A DNA stretch of 64,000 bases from an uncultured bacterium (GCA_947643145.1 CANRVD010000003.1:59228-123227); one strand, 5' to 3'. Counted from the stretch's first letter, positions 34,302 through 44,152 are shown. The notes: generated from the letters alone by a model not told the origin. Translations and numbers: made by a program.

Positions 34302-34330
34302 AAAAGAGGCTGCACATCAGCCTCTTTTTT
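34302..34330. terminator. Bidirectional intrinsic terminator between PHP gene and ftsH
   Basis: AAAAGAGGCTG/CAGCCTCTTTT with a 5-nt loop; T6 forward and A4 on the other side, so it can end both convergent transcripts. Confidence 0.85.
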
Positions 34331-34381
34331 AGCACAATATTTCTAATTCCAGACAGACTATTTCAATCCACGGCAAAATGT

Positions 34382-37096
34382 TTATTCCTGTGTACCATCT
34401 TCCTTCTTTGGTGACATAAACTTCTGAACAATTTTTGCAACGCCGTCCTCGTCATTACTGTCCGTAATGAAATCCGCTGCTTCCCTGACCTCTGGCTGTG
34501 CATTTCCCATTGCCACACCAAGTCCCGCCTGCCGCAGCATCGGAAGGTCATTATAACTGTCTCCTACACAAATCAACTTATCCTTCTTAATATCCAGATG
34601 CCGCATCAGCTTATCAACTGCAACCCCCTTATCCACAAACTTCGGTAAAAGCTCTACATAATATGGGTCGGATCGGAAAACATTCAACTGTCCGCCAAAT
34701 TTTTTCTGCATTTCTTTCTCAATTTCCTTCATCACTTCCGGCTCACCTGCTAAAAGGAATTTGTTTACCGGAAAATCTACTGTACGAACAAACTCTTCTG
34801 TCTCACGTATTGTCACTTCACATGCCTTTGCATCTGCTTCAATATACTGATTAATTCCATTTCCGGAAATCAACTCTTTCTGCCTGTCATGATATACAAA
34901 AATTCCGACTCCGGCTTCTTTGGCAGCTTTATAAACAGGTGCCGTTAATTCAGCCGACACCGTCTGGTTGTAAATACATTCCCCTGTCTTGCAGTTAAGA
35001 ACTGTCGTTCCATTATATGCAATAATGTAACCGCCAAACTCTTCCAAAGAAATTGCCGATGCTGTCCGTCTGATTCCTGAAATGGAGCGCCCGGATGCAA
35101 TCGCAATCACTTTTCCTCGCTTCTGCGCATCTACCAGCGTTTCCTTTGTCAGATTCGTAATCATTCTCTGGGAGTTTAACAACGTTCCATCAATGTCCAG
35201 CACCAATAAGTCATAACGGTCACCTTCCGGCTCATCAATTCCTTTTACCTTCCGGAAAATTTTCATAAACTCTTTACCGGTAATCGTCTCATGCTCAATC
35301 AGATATTCTGCTAATTTATCAAGAGCCTCCCTGTTACCTGACAAATAATCCACTGCCTTCTGGTAACATTCCCGAAGAATTTTCATAACCTCTTTGTCGA
35401 TTTCCGCTTCGGTTGCATCACCGCAATTTAAGACAGTTCTTCCATCCAGATACTTACTCTCAACCGATTCCAGACCAATCAGTCCGAACTTTTCTGACAT
35501 ACCATACTGGGTAACCATAGAACGGGCCAGCGAAGTTGCCTTTTCAATATCATTGGATGCACCTGTCGTAATAGAGTCGAAGACCAGCTCCTCTGCTGCA
35601 CGTCCGCCAAACAGAGTAACAATCCTGGCAAGGATTTCCTCCTTGCTCATCAGGTATTTTTCCTCCTCCGGCACCTGCATGACATAGCCAAGAGAACCCA
35701 TTGTCCTCGGTACAATCGTAATTTTCTGAACTGGTTCAGCGTCCTTTTGAAGTGCAGTTACCAATGCGTGTCCTGTCTCATGGTAAGCAACTACTTTCTT
35801 CTCTTCTTTACCAAGAATCCTGTCCTTTTTCTCTTTTCCGGCAATTACCACCTCAACTGCTTCAAAAAGGTCTCTCTGGCTGACAGCCCTTCTTCCACTG
35901 CGCACTGCCATAATCGCTGCTTCATTTATCATATTTGCAAGGTCTGCACCAACTGCACCACTGGTAGCTAATGCAATCGCATCAAAGTCAACGGATTCAT
36001 CCATTAAAACATCTTTGGCATGTACCTTTAAAATATCCACACGCCCTTTTAAATCCGGTTTTTCTACAATAATTCTCCTGTCAAAACGGCCTGGACGAAG
36101 CAGGGCATGGTCTAATACTTCCGGGCGGTTTGTTGCACCAAGAATAACCAGTCCTTTGGAAGTGTCAAAACCATCCATCTCAGATAAAAGCTGGTTTAAC
36201 GTCTGCTCCCTTTCGTCATTTCCTCCGCCGTAACGGCTGTCACGGCTCTTTCCAATCGCATCAATTTCATCAATAAAAATGATACATGGCGCCATTTGCT
36301 GTGCCTGCTTAAAAAGATCACGCACACGGGAAGCACCTACACCAACAAACATCTCCACAAAATCCGAGCCGGACAATGAGAAAAACGGAACTCCCGCCTC
36401 ACCGGCTACCGCCTTGGCAAGAAGTGTCTTACCGGTACCCGGAGGTCCCACAAGCAGCGCACCTTTTGGCAGCTTTGCTCCAATCGCTGTATATTTTTGC
36501 GGATTGTGCAAAAAATCCACCAGTTCATACAGGGAATCCATTGCCTCTTCCTGTCCCGCCACATCCCGGAACAGAACTCCCGTCTCCTTCTGCACATACA
36601 TTTTTGCTGTGCTCTTACCAACCCCCATCATACCGCCTGAGCTTTTTGACATAGCGCGGAATACAAAGAAAAGCCCGCCCCACAAAAGCAAAATCGGCAC
36701 AAGGGTTGTTAACAGCATATAACCAATACCGGATGTACTGTCCGAAGTATCTCTGTAAAACTGGACATTTGCAGCTTCTAACCTCGCTACTAACTGGGTA
36801 TCCATAGAAATTAAACCGGTATAATATGTGGTCTGATATAATGTATTATTCTGTGAAACCGGTATAATTTCCAACTCACTGGAAGTAATCTTTACTGTTT
36901 TTACATTGCCCTCTTCCAGTAACTGCAAAAACTGGTCATAAGTAATCTCTTTATTTGTTGCGCTTTTTACCTGACTATTCATAAATGAGAATATCAAAAA
37001 AAGTCCCAGTGCCACTGCAAGGCAAATGATAATTCCCGTCCGGTTACTTCGGTTATCCCGTTTGTCGTTCCCCTGATTTCGATTGTTGTTCTCCAA
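34382..37096 (-). CDS. ftsH: FtsH AAA+ protease fused to a Cof-type HAD phosphatase
   Basis: 904 residues, about 280 more than usual FtsH. Residues 1-626 are a complete membrane protease: TM1 (21-39), a short extracytoplasmic domain, TM2 (124-147), Walker A GPPGTGKT (217-224), Walker B IIFIDEID, arginine fingers in LLRPGRFDR, zinc site HETGH (439-443) and third ligand D516. Residues 627-904 are a complete HAD-IIB hydrolase: nucleophile DIDGT (634-638), SGRS, lysine in [20 protein letters not shown]. The seam [20 protein letters not shown] places the phosphatase exactly where a free protein would begin, without a stop codon. The start is TTG with AAGGAGG. Cof-type enzymes act on small phosphorylated metabolites; what this one does on the protease is unknown. 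Confidence 0.92.
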   Translation of the reverse strand: MENNNRNQGNDKRDNRSNRTGIIICLAVALGLFLIFSFMNSQVKSATNKEITYDQFLQLLEEGNVKTVKITSSELEIIPVSQNNTLYQTTYYTGLISMDTQLVARLEAANVQFYRDTSDSTSGIGYMLLTTLVPILLLWGGLFFVFRAMSKSSGGMMGVGKSTAKMYVQKETGVLFRDVAGQEEAMDSLYELVDFLHNPQKYTAIGAKLPKGALLVGPPGTGKTLLAKAVAGEAGVPFFSLSGSDFVEMFVGVGASRVRDLFKQAQQMAPCIIFIDEIDAIGKSRDSRYGGGNDEREQTLNQLLSEMDGFDTSKGLVILGATNRPEVLDHALLRPGRFDRRIIVEKPDLKGRVDILKVHAKDVLMDESVDFDAIALATSGAVGADLANMINEAAIMAVRSGRRAVSQRDLFEAVEVVIAGKEKKDRILGKEEKKVVAYHETGHALVTALQKDAEPVQKITIVPRTMGSLGYVMQVPEEEKYLMSKEEILARIVTLFGGRAAEELVFDSITTGASNDIEKATSLARSMVTQYGMSEKFGLIGLESVESKYLDGRTVLNCGDATEAEIDKEVMKILRECYQKAVDYLSGNREALDKLAEYLIEHETITGKEFMKIFRKVKGIDEPEGDRYDLLVLDIDGTLLNSQRMITNLTKETLVDAQKRGKVIAIASGRSISGIRRTASAISLEEFGGYIIAYNGTTVLNCKTGECIYNQTVSAELTAPVYKAAKEAGVGIFVYHDRQKELISGNGINQYIEADAKACEVTIRETEEFVRTVDFPVNKFLLAGEPEVMKEIEKEMQKKFGGQLNVFRSDPYYVELLPKFVDKGVAVDKLMRHLDIKKDKLICVGDSYNDLPMLRQAGLGVAMGNAQPEVREAADFITDSNDEDGVAKIVQKFMSPKKEDGTQE

Positions 37097-37185
37097 GTTC
37101 CTGCCTCCTTTATACCGCGTAATCTATATCCCATTTTATATAAATTTTGTGACGATTCTAAGAACTTTCCTAATTGGATTATACT

Positions 37186-37214
37186 AGTATAAATCTAAGC
37201 AGAGGAAAAAGCAA
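37186..37214 (-). promoter_or_regulatory. Promoter of the ftsH-HAD gene
   Basis: Minus-strand TTGCTT (37209-37214), 17 bp, TATACT (37186-37191). The predicted leader contains AATTAGGAAAGTTCTTAG, a variant of the AGGAAAGTTCTC motif found near terminators elsewhere in the window. Confidence 0.55.
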
Positions 37215-37248
37215 CACATAGAAAACAAAATAAATCATAACATTATAA

Positions 37249-38064
37249 CTAATTATTATATATAACAGTCACATTAGATGAATTCTCCACCGCATAAATC
37301 TGATTGATTTTCTTCATATCATATCCATCTTCTGCATTCAGCCACTTCTCCCATTTTTCTTTCGGCGCATCTTCCTCTCTGATTAGATAATACTCTACTG
37401 TCTCTTCCTTCGCATTTGTATACGCAACCACTTCTTCATAGCTTCCATAAAATTCTCCTCCCCCAAATTTATCCCTGCTATAGTCAGTATATAAATAATA
37501 TTTCCCATCTATATAGGAAATATAATCATAAACGGTGTCTCCTTCTGTCGTATAACTTAACATTACAACTGCAATTGCCGTACTAATATCATGTACTGCT
37601 TTTCCTTGCTTTCTGTCGCGTTCCCTCTCCTCACTCTTTCTGGTTATGGTAAGAAACTTATACCACTCCTCATCAAAATAATTATTTTCTTTTTCCGAAT
37701 AAAGAATTCTGTTGTGCGTACCTCCAATCATCCCAAGTTTTTTCATTTCCTGAAAGGAATCAACCTTATCAGGAAGACTTGACAAATATTTTTTTATCTT
37801 TCCCTTTTCTCCCTCACCATATACCGGAATCCCCGACTCCGTATATGATATCTCCTGCTTATCATCCATTTTTACATCTGTGTTATCTACTTTACTATCA
37901 TCTGCTTCTCTGTCAGCAGTCTTTTCCTCCGGTTCTTTCTTTTCCTCTGCTGCCTTCTGATTCTCCGTTTCACTTGCCACTTTACTTCCACATCCAATCA
38001 GGCAGCATGCCGTAATTCCTCCTGCCAGTAATAATCTCATTCCTTTTGCTATAATCTTTTTCAT
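37249..38064 (-). CDS. Hypothetical lipoprotein
   Basis: 271 residues, not recognised. Signal peptide with lipobox ACCLIGCGS, then a Glu/Lys/Asp-rich linker of about 50 residues and a folded C-terminal region with many Tyr residues (DYISYIDGKYYLYTDYS). It lies downstream of the ECF sigma/anti-sigma pair in the same direction, but a terminator-like hairpin separates them, so membership of that regulon is only possible. Confidence 0.75.
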   Translation of the reverse strand: MKKIIAKGMRLLLAGGITACCLIGCGSKVASETENQKAAEEKKEPEEKTADREADDSKVDNTDVKMDDKQEISYTESGIPVYGEGEKGKIKKYLSSLPDKVDSFQEMKKLGMIGGTHNRILYSEKENNYFDEEWYKFLTITRKSEERERDRKQGKAVHDISTAIAVVMLSYTTEGDTVYDYISYIDGKYYLYTDYSRDKFGGGEFYGSYEEVVAYTNAKEETVEYYLIREEDAPKEKWEKWLNAEDGYDMKKINQIYAVENSSNVTVIYNN

Positions 38065-38104
38065 AATAATCCTCCATACCGCCTATGGCGGCTCAAATAT
38101 TGAT

Positions 38105-38126
38105 AAAAATGCTGTTTTGCATTTTT
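38105..38126 (-). terminator. Terminator-like hairpin after the anti-sigma candidate
   Basis: Minus-strand AAAAATGC/GCATTTTT with a 6-nt loop; the 3' arm supplies the U-tract. A second hairpin CCGCC/GGCGG follows before the lipoprotein SD. Confidence 0.6.
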
Positions 38127-38150
38127 CCTGTTTCCGTGACTTTAGATGCT

Positions 38151-39095
38151 CTAAGATTTTTTAAAAACTCCATAGTACTTTTCCCCTTTTACACCAATTA
38201 CAAACTTTCCAATCTCCTGCTCCCTGCCACTCTCTTGCCGAATCGAAATATTAATAATATTCTGTATTTCAATTCCCTTCGTTTCCCATTCTGGAACAGG
38301 AATGGCCGCCCAACTGACTTCTGCAAATCTTCTGGTATCAAACTCTACAATTCCGCCCGACTTACAGTCTGCATCCTGCAGATTTACATATTTTGTCACA
38401 CCGCCTTCTGTAACCGATATAATCTTACTTACCTGCGAATACAGAGAATACGTTAGTTTTCCGCCCTCATCCCCAAAAGTAAGTTTGATTACCGGAACCT
38501 TCTCTCCTTCCTTACTATCTACTTCTTCTATCTGTAAAATTTTCGTTACTCCTTCCTTTAGTTCCTTCTTCCCCTCTTTCGCAGTATTGTCATCCGTGCT
38601 CTCCTCCGATGTCTGACTACTGCTATTATTAATGCTTTCTTTTTTTGTCTTTGACTTGTCTTTGCCGTCCTCCACTGCTTCTGCCCAGATTTTCAACTCC
38701 TGCTCCTTTTCTTTACTGCTATTTTCCAAAGAACCTCCCGAAACCCTTGGAGCATTCTGATGCCCAACCTCTTTCTTTTCGGACACAATACTGTGCCTGT
38801 CTGTATATTGTCTAAATAACTCACCTCCCTTATTTCCCGCAATCATCACCAATGCCAGACAGGCTGCTGCCGCCAGTCCCCTGCATACTATTTTCCGATA
38901 CTTATGCCCCGCTTTCCTTCCCTCTGGCTCTTCTTCCCCAAAAACAATATCCCCCTCTTCTTTTCGCTTCCCCTGCTCCTCTGCCTCCTTTTGAAAAACA
39001 GAATATTCTGCTGCCTTTGCTATCATATCTTCCGGCAGATTTCCGATTGCATCCAGCAATATCTCCTCCCCTGTCTTCTCTCTGTCTTTTCTCAT
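38151..39095 (-). CDS. Putative membrane anti-sigma factor partner of the ECF sigma
   Basis: 314 residues. A cytoplasmic charged N-terminus of about 75 residues (EEILLDAIGNLPEDMIAKAAEY), one membrane span (IVCRGLAAAACLALVMIAG), a Ser/Glu/Lys-rich linker and an extracellular C-terminal domain of about 130 residues. Its ATG overlaps the sigma-factor stop codon by 4 bp (ATGA), which with the topology strongly suggests that the N-terminus sequesters that sigma factor. There is no recognisable zinc anti-sigma motif (HxxxCxxC). Confidence 0.72.
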   Translation of the reverse strand: MRKDREKTGEEILLDAIGNLPEDMIAKAAEYSVFQKEAEEQGKRKEEGDIVFGEEEPEGRKAGHKYRKIVCRGLAAAACLALVMIAGNKGGELFRQYTDRHSIVSEKKEVGHQNAPRVSGGSLENSSKEKEQELKIWAEAVEDGKDKSKTKKESINNSSSQTSEESTDDNTAKEGKKELKEGVTKILQIEEVDSKEGEKVPVIKLTFGDEGGKLTYSLYSQVSKIISVTEGGVTKYVNLQDADCKSGGIVEFDTRRFAEVSWAAIPVPEWETKGIEIQNIINISIRQESGREQEIGKFVIGVKGEKYYGVFKKS

Positions 39096-39664
39096 AAATA
39101 AATCCCCTCACCTTCCAAATAGATTTTAAGCTCCTTCCTCATACGAAATAATATGGATTTAACCGTATTTTCCTTCATACACAGTCCTTCTGCCAGTTCC
39201 CTGATTTCCATCATATAAAAATACCGCCTGATAAAAACCGCCTGCTGCTCCCTGCTTTTTCCCCGTAACCATGCTGCAATAGCATCTGTCAAATCCTTTT
39301 TTTCCATCTCTTCCGACACTTCCCTGCCATCACTCAGGCAGTCTGATAATTCTTCCAATGCAACAGACATAATATCACCTCTGCGTTTTTTTCTATGCTG
39401 CTTCGTATACATACTAAGCGCAAGATTGCGTACTATCTTCGCAAGATAGCCAGCCAGATTCTCCGGCTGGTGCGGGGGAATTGAATTCCATGCGCGAAGC
39501 CATGTATCATTGATGCACTCCTCTGCATCCTCTTCATTTGCCACAATCCGTCTGGCGATTGTGCTACAGTACCTTTGGTATTTTTTCTGCATTTGTACGA
39601 TGCCTTCTTCCTCTCTCTCCCAAAGAAGCTGTACTATCTCATCATCCTGTATTCCATTCTGCAT
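39092..39664 (-). CDS. ECF-type RNA polymerase sigma factor
   Basis: 190 residues with region 2 (YCSTIARRIVANEEDAEECINDTWLRAWNSIPPHQPENL) and region 4 (REQQAVFIRRYFYMMEIRELAEGLCMKENTVKSILFRMRKEL), no regions 1 or 3. It directs transcription of a small regulon, probably in response to an envelope signal relayed by the overlapping membrane protein. An ECF-like promoter precedes it, so autoregulation is likely. Confidence 0.92.
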   Translation of the reverse strand: MQNGIQDDEIVQLLWEREEEGIVQMQKKYQRYCSTIARRIVANEEDAEECINDTWLRAWNSIPPHQPENLAGYLAKIVRNLALSMYTKQHRKKRRGDIMSVALEELSDCLSDGREVSEEMEKKDLTDAIAAWLRGKSREQQAVFIRRYFYMMEIRELAEGLCMKENTVKSILFRMRKELKIYLEGEGIYL

Positions 39665-39737
39665 TTTCTGATAAGCCCTCCTTCCCTCTTTCTCACAGCC
39701 GAAATACTGATTTCTAAAACCTCAAAACACCCTTCTA

Positions 39738-39771
39738 TCTATATACACTCTGTTTTTTCAGCAAAGTTGCA
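39738..39771 (-). promoter_or_regulatory. Candidate autoregulatory ECF promoter
   Basis: On the minus strand TGCAACTTT (39763-39771) is followed, after about 16 bp, by GTGTATATAGA. TGCAAC-type -35 boxes are usual for ECF sigma factors of this group. Distance to the start codon is about 75 bp. Confidence 0.5.
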
Positions 39772-39779
39772 GAAAAACT

Positions 39780-40010
39780 AATTTTTTTCTTGCCCTATTT
39801 GCCACCATTAACAAAAAAACTAACATCTCTAATAGAAAAAAGCAACAAAAAATAATCATTGACAGAAAGCACAAATTGAGCTATGATAATTCAATATTGG
39901 TTGTAGCTGTTCAGAGGTACTTGGACAGCTATTATTAGTTTTTTATAGGATCGTAAAGTTCTCAGATTAAGATAAAATACTTTAGATTTACATATAAGGA
40001 GGATACCTCA
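39780..40010 (+). promoter_or_regulatory. pyrG promoter and attenuator-like leader
   Basis: TTGACA (39859-39864), 17 bp, TATGAT (39882-39887): near-consensus. About 10 nt after the predicted start, TAGCTGTTC (39904-39912) pairs with GGACAGCTA (39923-39931), followed by TTATTAG and T6 (39939-39944): an intrinsic terminator inside the leader, 66 bp before the pyrG start. Upstream of the promoter the gap is AT-rich and empty. Confidence 0.65.
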
Positions 40011-41624
40011 ATGGCTGTCAAGTACGTTTTTGTTACAGGTGGTGTTGTCTCCGGGCTGGGCAAGGGAATTACTGCTGCTTCACTCGGAAGGCTTCTTAAA
40101 ATGCGTGGCTACAGTGTTACCATGCAGAAATTTGACCCTTACATTAATATTGACCCTGGAACGATGAATCCGGTACAGCATGGCGAAGTATTTGTTACGG
40201 ATGATGGCGCAGAAACTGACCTTGACCTTGGCCATTATGAACGTTTTATTGATGAAAGCCTGACAAAGCAGTCTAATGTAACAACCGGCAAGGTATACTG
40301 GTCTGTTCTTTCCAAAGAGCGTCGCGGTGATTTTGGCGGAGGAACCGTTCAGGTCATTCCACATATCACAAACGAAATCAAGAGCAGATTTTACCGTAAT
40401 GACGGCTGTAATGAGACACAAATCGCCATTATTGAAGTAGGTGGTACGGTCGGTGATATTGAAAGCCAGCCTTTTTTGGAGTCCATCCGCCAGTTCCAGC
40501 ATGATATAGGACGCGAAAATGCCATTTTAATTCATGTTACCCTGATTCCTTATCTGGGAGCATCTGGAGAAATGAAAACAAAGCCTACCCAGGCAAGCGT
40601 TAAAGAACTGCAGGGAATGGGTATTCAGCCGGATATTATCGTCTGCCGTACGGAACGTCCGCTCGAATCTGGAATCAAAGATAAAATTGCACTGTTCTGT
40701 AATGTACCAAACAAATGCGTTATGCAGAACCTTGATGTTGAAACACTATACGAAGCTCCACTTGCTATGGAAAAGGAGCATCTCGCTGATGTTGCCTGTG
40801 AGTGCCTGAAATTAGAGTGTCCAGCACCGGATATGAAGGAATGGCAGACTATGGTTGACACCTTAAAAAACCTGCAGCAGGATGTCACTGTTGCTTTAGT
40901 TGGAAAATATACCACCCTTCATGATGCTTATATCAGCGTTGTGGAATCCCTAAAACATGGTGGCCTTGCCCACAAGAGCAATGTCAGCATTAAATGGGTT
41001 CCTTCTGAAGAATTAAATGATGATAACGTTCATGAAATACTCGGTGAAGTCAGCGGCATCATCGTACCGGGAGGTTTTGGCGACCGCGGTACGGATGGAA
41101 TGATTTCCGCTATAAAATATGCCCGCGAAAACAATATTCCATTTCTTGGGCTTTGTCTCGGTATGCAGCTTAGCATTGTAGAGTTTGCAAGACACATCTG
41201 CGGCTTTAATGATGCGCACAGTATTGAGCTTGACCCACAGACTACCCATCCTGTCATTCATTTAATGGCAGATCAGGATGGGGTAGAGGATATTGGCGGA
41301 ACGTTGCGCCTTGGTGCTTATCCTTGTGTATTGGATAAAACCTCTCTAGCGTACAAGCTCTATGGCGAAGAGAATATTTCTGAAAGACACCGCCACCGTT
41401 ATGAGGTAAACAATTACTACCGTGGCGATTTAGAAAAAAATGGTATGCTTCTGTCCGGTCTTTCTCCAGATGGACGCATTGTGGAAATGTGCGAAATTCC
41501 TTCTCATCCTTGGTTTGTTGCAACACAGGCACATCCTGAATTTAAGTCCAGACCAAACAGGCCGCATCCTCTGTTTCAGGGATTTATTGGAGCCGCACTG
41601 GATTATCAAAAAAAGAATGAATAA
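40011..41624 (+). CDS. pyrG: CTP synthase
   Basis: Makes CTP from UTP, ATP and glutamine; 537 residues. The N-terminal synthetase domain has [22 protein letters not shown] and the UTP/CTP site; the C-terminal class-I glutaminase has the nucleophile cysteine in [10 protein letters not shown] and the His-Glu pair in QAHPEF. SD AGGAGG. Probably regulated by attenuation at the leader terminator in response to pyrimidine levels. Confidence 0.98.
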   Translation: MAVKYVFVTGGVVSGLGKGITAASLGRLLKMRGYSVTMQKFDPYINIDPGTMNPVQHGEVFVTDDGAETDLDLGHYERFIDESLTKQSNVTTGKVYWSVLSKERRGDFGGGTVQVIPHITNEIKSRFYRNDGCNETQIAIIEVGGTVGDIESQPFLESIRQFQHDIGRENAILIHVTLIPYLGASGEMKTKPTQASVKELQGMGIQPDIIVCRTERPLESGIKDKIALFCNVPNKCVMQNLDVETLYEAPLAMEKEHLADVACECLKLECPAPDMKEWQTMVDTLKNLQQDVTVALVGKYTTLHDAYISVVESLKHGGLAHKSNVSIKWVPSEELNDDNVHEILGEVSGIIVPGGFGDRGTDGMISAIKYARENNIPFLGLCLGMQLSIVEFARHICGFNDAHSIELDPQTTHPVIHLMADQDGVEDIGGTLRLGAYPCVLDKTSLAYKLYGEENISERHRHRYEVNNYYRGDLEKNGMLLSGLSPDGRIVEMCEIPSHPWFVATQAHPEFKSRPNRPHPLFQGFIGAALDYQKKNE

Positions 41625-41649
41625 ACAAACTATGTTTCGTTCTAATGCA

Positions 41650-41680
41650 GGGGCTAAGACTCAAAATCAGTCTTAGCCCC
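41650..41680. repeat. 12-bp perfect hairpin after pyrG
   Basis: GGGGCTAAGACT/AGTCTTAGCCCC with a 7-nt loop. Neither side has a T-tract on its own transcript side, so it is not a textbook terminator; it may protect the mRNA 3' end. Confidence 0.6.
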
Positions 41681-41740
41681 AAAAAACGTTTATATCATAT
41701 TCCATAAACGTTCCGATATTTTTCTGCCATAGTCCATAAA

Positions 41741-41893
41741 TCAGCCTTCTTTTCCAGCCGCCATAATTGTTGCACCGTCAGGATTATCCAAGACTTTTTC
41801 AATCACAAATCCTACATCTTGCAGCAGTTCTCTTTCATGCTCCAAGGTCAGCGGAATATCAAAATGAACAAAACTATTATCTGGTATTGCAGA
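41741..41893 (-). pseudogene. C-terminal gene fragment, possibly methyltransferase
   Basis: An open stretch without start, reading SFVHFDIPLTLEHERELL...VGFVIEKVLDNPDGATI and ending in TGA. The pattern (HFDIP, LL..VGF..E) recalls the last 45 residues of a class-I SAM methyltransferase, but this is weak. It begins right after the GyrI-like remnant, in another frame. Confidence 0.4.
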
Positions 41894-42228
41894 CTGATTT
41901 CATGCCTTTTTCTTCCTCATATATACTTTTGCTGTGCTTGACATGAAGATACACATCCATACAGGTAATCCCTTCTTTTTCATATACATGCTCATAGCAG
42001 GATAAGATATCCTTCTTCGGCTTCATTCTGAACAGCAAATTCCATGCCCGGACAACTTGTTTCAAATCCTTCCGGATTTGGCGTGAGCATCACATATCTC
42101 GCCATCTTAAACGCTTTCACCTTTTTTACTGTGATTTCCGAATAAACCTCGTCACAGGCATTCATATCTTCTTTAACCAAAGCATCCAATTTGCAAGAGT
42201 TTTTCCTAATGTACTCTTTCCGTGTCAT
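41877..42228 (-). pseudogene. GyrI-like/effector-binding protein remnant, deleted and frameshifted
   Basis: Two overlapping frames together read like one small-molecule-binding (GyrI/AraC effector) protein: MTRKEYIRKNSCKLDAL...VKKVKAFKMARYVMLTPNPE, then SCPGMEFAVQNEAEE, then, in the next frame, DILSCYEHVYEKEGITCMDVYL. From memory of the family, about 60 residues are missing after NPE and another piece before DILSC. A promoterless, decayed gene. Confidence 0.6.
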
Positions 42229-42266
42229 TTGATCATATTCTAAATCCTCTTTTAACTTCCCATATG

Positions 42267-43028
42267 CTACTTTTCTTCAATCATATCAGCAGGTTTTATC
42301 GTCATTTCTACCCAAGCAGGCATAAAACCACTTCTCAGTGCATTTCTAACTGACTTGATATTTGACCACGCACAACAATAAAACGGTACTTTTCCTCTAT
42401 TTATTATTTCTACTGCCAAATTACTTGTTATAGAAGAAGCAATCCCTTGCCTGCGATATTCTGGCAACACATCGACTCCTATCTGCCACATAGCATCACA
42501 ATCTGCTGAACAAGCAGCAAGTCCAATCAATTTATCATTGTCAAAAGCACCAACTCCAAGAACATCTAGTTCCTTTCTATCAGAGCATAGCGCATTGCTC
42601 CATTGCGGTAAATATAATACATCAAATTCCTCATGCGACAGCACCTTAAGCTGATATTTGGACTCTACTCTTTTTAAAACATTTAAATCTGGCAAAAAAT
42701 ATTCTGCCATATAGCAGACACGATAATCATATGTCTTCATTCGATCATCAAGCCAATGCATATTAGGTGTTTCAAAGCAATGATAAAATTCAAATTTTTT
42801 TAAATACTCTTCTACAATATCTCTGTATTCATCTTTCACTGAAGCCACAATGTTACTGCCATATGAAACAAAATTGCATGCAATAGGTTCTTTATAGTAT
42901 TTTCTTGCTAATGGACCTATTGCTGCCTTTACGATTACATTTTCATCTTTCGTAAAATCAGAAACTTCTGCATTAATATCTATTGCGGATTGGCGCATAG
43001 CAATATCCAATATTTCCTTATTTGTCAT
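42267..43028 (-). CDS. GNAT-family N-acetyltransferase
   Basis: 253 residues, SD AAAGGAG. The C-terminal half holds the acetyl-CoA-binding pattern: LIGLAACSADCDAMWQIGVDVLPEYRRQGIASSITSNLAVEII, with R-R-Q-G-I-A as the pyrophosphate loop. The N-terminal 110 residues are a separate, less conserved domain. Substrate unknown. The AT-rich codon use differs slightly from the neighbouring operons, and the gene is flanked by remnants on both sides. Confidence 0.85.
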   Translation of the reverse strand: MTNKEILDIAMRQSAIDINAEVSDFTKDENVIVKAAIGPLARKYYKEPIACNFVSYGSNIVASVKDEYRDIVEEYLKKFEFYHCFETPNMHWLDDRMKTYDYRVCYMAEYFLPDLNVLKRVESKYQLKVLSHEEFDVLYLPQWSNALCSDRKELDVLGVGAFDNDKLIGLAACSADCDAMWQIGVDVLPEYRRQGIASSITSNLAVEIINRGKVPFYCCAWSNIKSVRNALRSGFMPAWVEMTIKPADMIEEK

Positions 43029-43096
43029 TTTTCTCCTTTCTCCCGCCTGCTAAGCTGCGATTCTTCACTCCATTCAGCACTATAACAAACGGGAAG

Positions 43097-43338
43097 TTAT
43101 CCACCACTTAAAATAAATTCATAGATACATTTTTCAAACTCGCCCTCATCACGCATATCGTTGCCTTCCGGCAGCTCTATGGTTTCCACCGACTTGCCTC
43201 TAGCATATATATCATCTTTTATGTCCTGATAGTGCGGCAAGATCATTAATTTTGTAATTCCTTTTAGTCCACATTCTGCAGCATTTCGTAGACATCGCGT
43301 CCATCATCTATGCTAAGTTTTCTAATTTCTAAACACAT
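43097..43338 (-). pseudogene. GNAT N-terminal remnant joined to an unknown C-terminal fragment
   Basis: A strong SD (AAGGAGG) and ATG 43338 start MCLEIRKLSIDDGRDVYEMLQ, a typical GNAT opening, but the frame stops after 24 codons. In the next frame GITKLMILPHYQDIKDDIYARG to ILSGG continues to a TAA at 43097 and looks like the end of a different protein. An internal deletion has joined two genes. Confidence 0.6.
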
Positions 43339-43477
43339 TGCTTCGCCTCCTTCTTATGCATTTCTTTAAACATTATAAGTTTAAATCTAATTTCTGTCGT
43401 CCCCCTCGATATGACCTTCCTACCTTACATATACCTGTCAGCAAAAACAATATCCCAATTCCAATTAATAAGTGTTT

Positions 43478-44152
43478 TTACAACAGACATTCCGCATTAG
43501 TGCCAAAGAAAATATCATCACCGCCTGCCAGCATCTCGCAAAGCCTTTCTAACCGCTCCCAGTTCCGGTTGACATCAAACTCGTAGCTATGCCCCCAAAT
43601 ATAGAAAAGCCTTGGTTTTCTATCTGTCACTTTAGTACATAGAAATTCTTCTGCCAGCTCAAAAAGCCTTTCATCCTGATGGTGGCAGGTAGCTTTCAAA
43701 TGCATCAAATCTTCCGGTATATCAAAGCGATGTGTACTTTCTACTGTCCTCGCATAACGAATCCCAATCTTTGAAAGATAATTTACTGCTTCTTCTGTCA
43801 CAACACCATATGCATATGCCATACCCACCGGATATTTTCCATAAAGCCGTTCTATATTCTTCGCATCTAAAAGAAATTCTTCCTCAAGCCCTGCCGCCGA
43901 CAGCTCCGCCGGTGACATATGCATCAAACCATGTACTGCAATTTCATGCCCCTGATAAAGCTTAGCAAGGCCCTCCTGCGGCATACGGTTTATTTTCACA
44001 CCCTCAATTTCAAAGCTGCTCCCCGGTGTCTGAATTCCAGTATTCAGATTAAACGTACCTTTCATTCCATAATAATTAAATAAATCAATTAAACGCCGGT
44101 CCTGTTCGACCCCATCATCATAACTAAAGGTTACTGCCTTCCTGTAATGCAT
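43478..44152 (-). CDS. Polysaccharide deacetylase family protein
   Basis: 224 residues, no signal peptide. The NodB fold begins at once: AVTFSYDDGVEQDRRLIDLFNYYGMKGTFNLNTG carries the catalytic Asp-Asp pair; GHEIAVHGLMHMSP supplies the metal His; IWGHSYEFD is near the end. Cytoplasmic members act on small N- or O-acetylated sugars. SD AAGGGGG. It is divergent from the BceAB-like operon. Confidence 0.87.
   Translation of the reverse strand: MHYRKAVTFSYDDGVEQDRRLIDLFNYYGMKGTFNLNTGIQTPGSSFEIEGVKINRMPQEGLAKLYQGHEIAVHGLMHMSPAELSAAGLEEEFLLDAKNIERLYGKYPVGMAYAYGVVTEEAVNYLSKIGIRYARTVESTHRFDIPEDLMHLKATCHHQDERLFELAEEFLCTKVTDRKPRLFYIWGHSYEFDVNRNWERLERLCEMLAGGDDIFFGTNAECLL

Noticed and set aside
34382-35218. 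Independent HAD phosphatase gene starting near the seam
   Set aside because: The only ATG at the seam (in TTATGAC) is in another frame, and no in-frame start with an SD was found close by; the fusion reading is simpler.
41650-41680. Rho-independent terminator of pyrG
   Set aside because: Stable 12-bp hairpin but followed by A6 instead of T-run on the pyrG strand; listed as a hairpin only.
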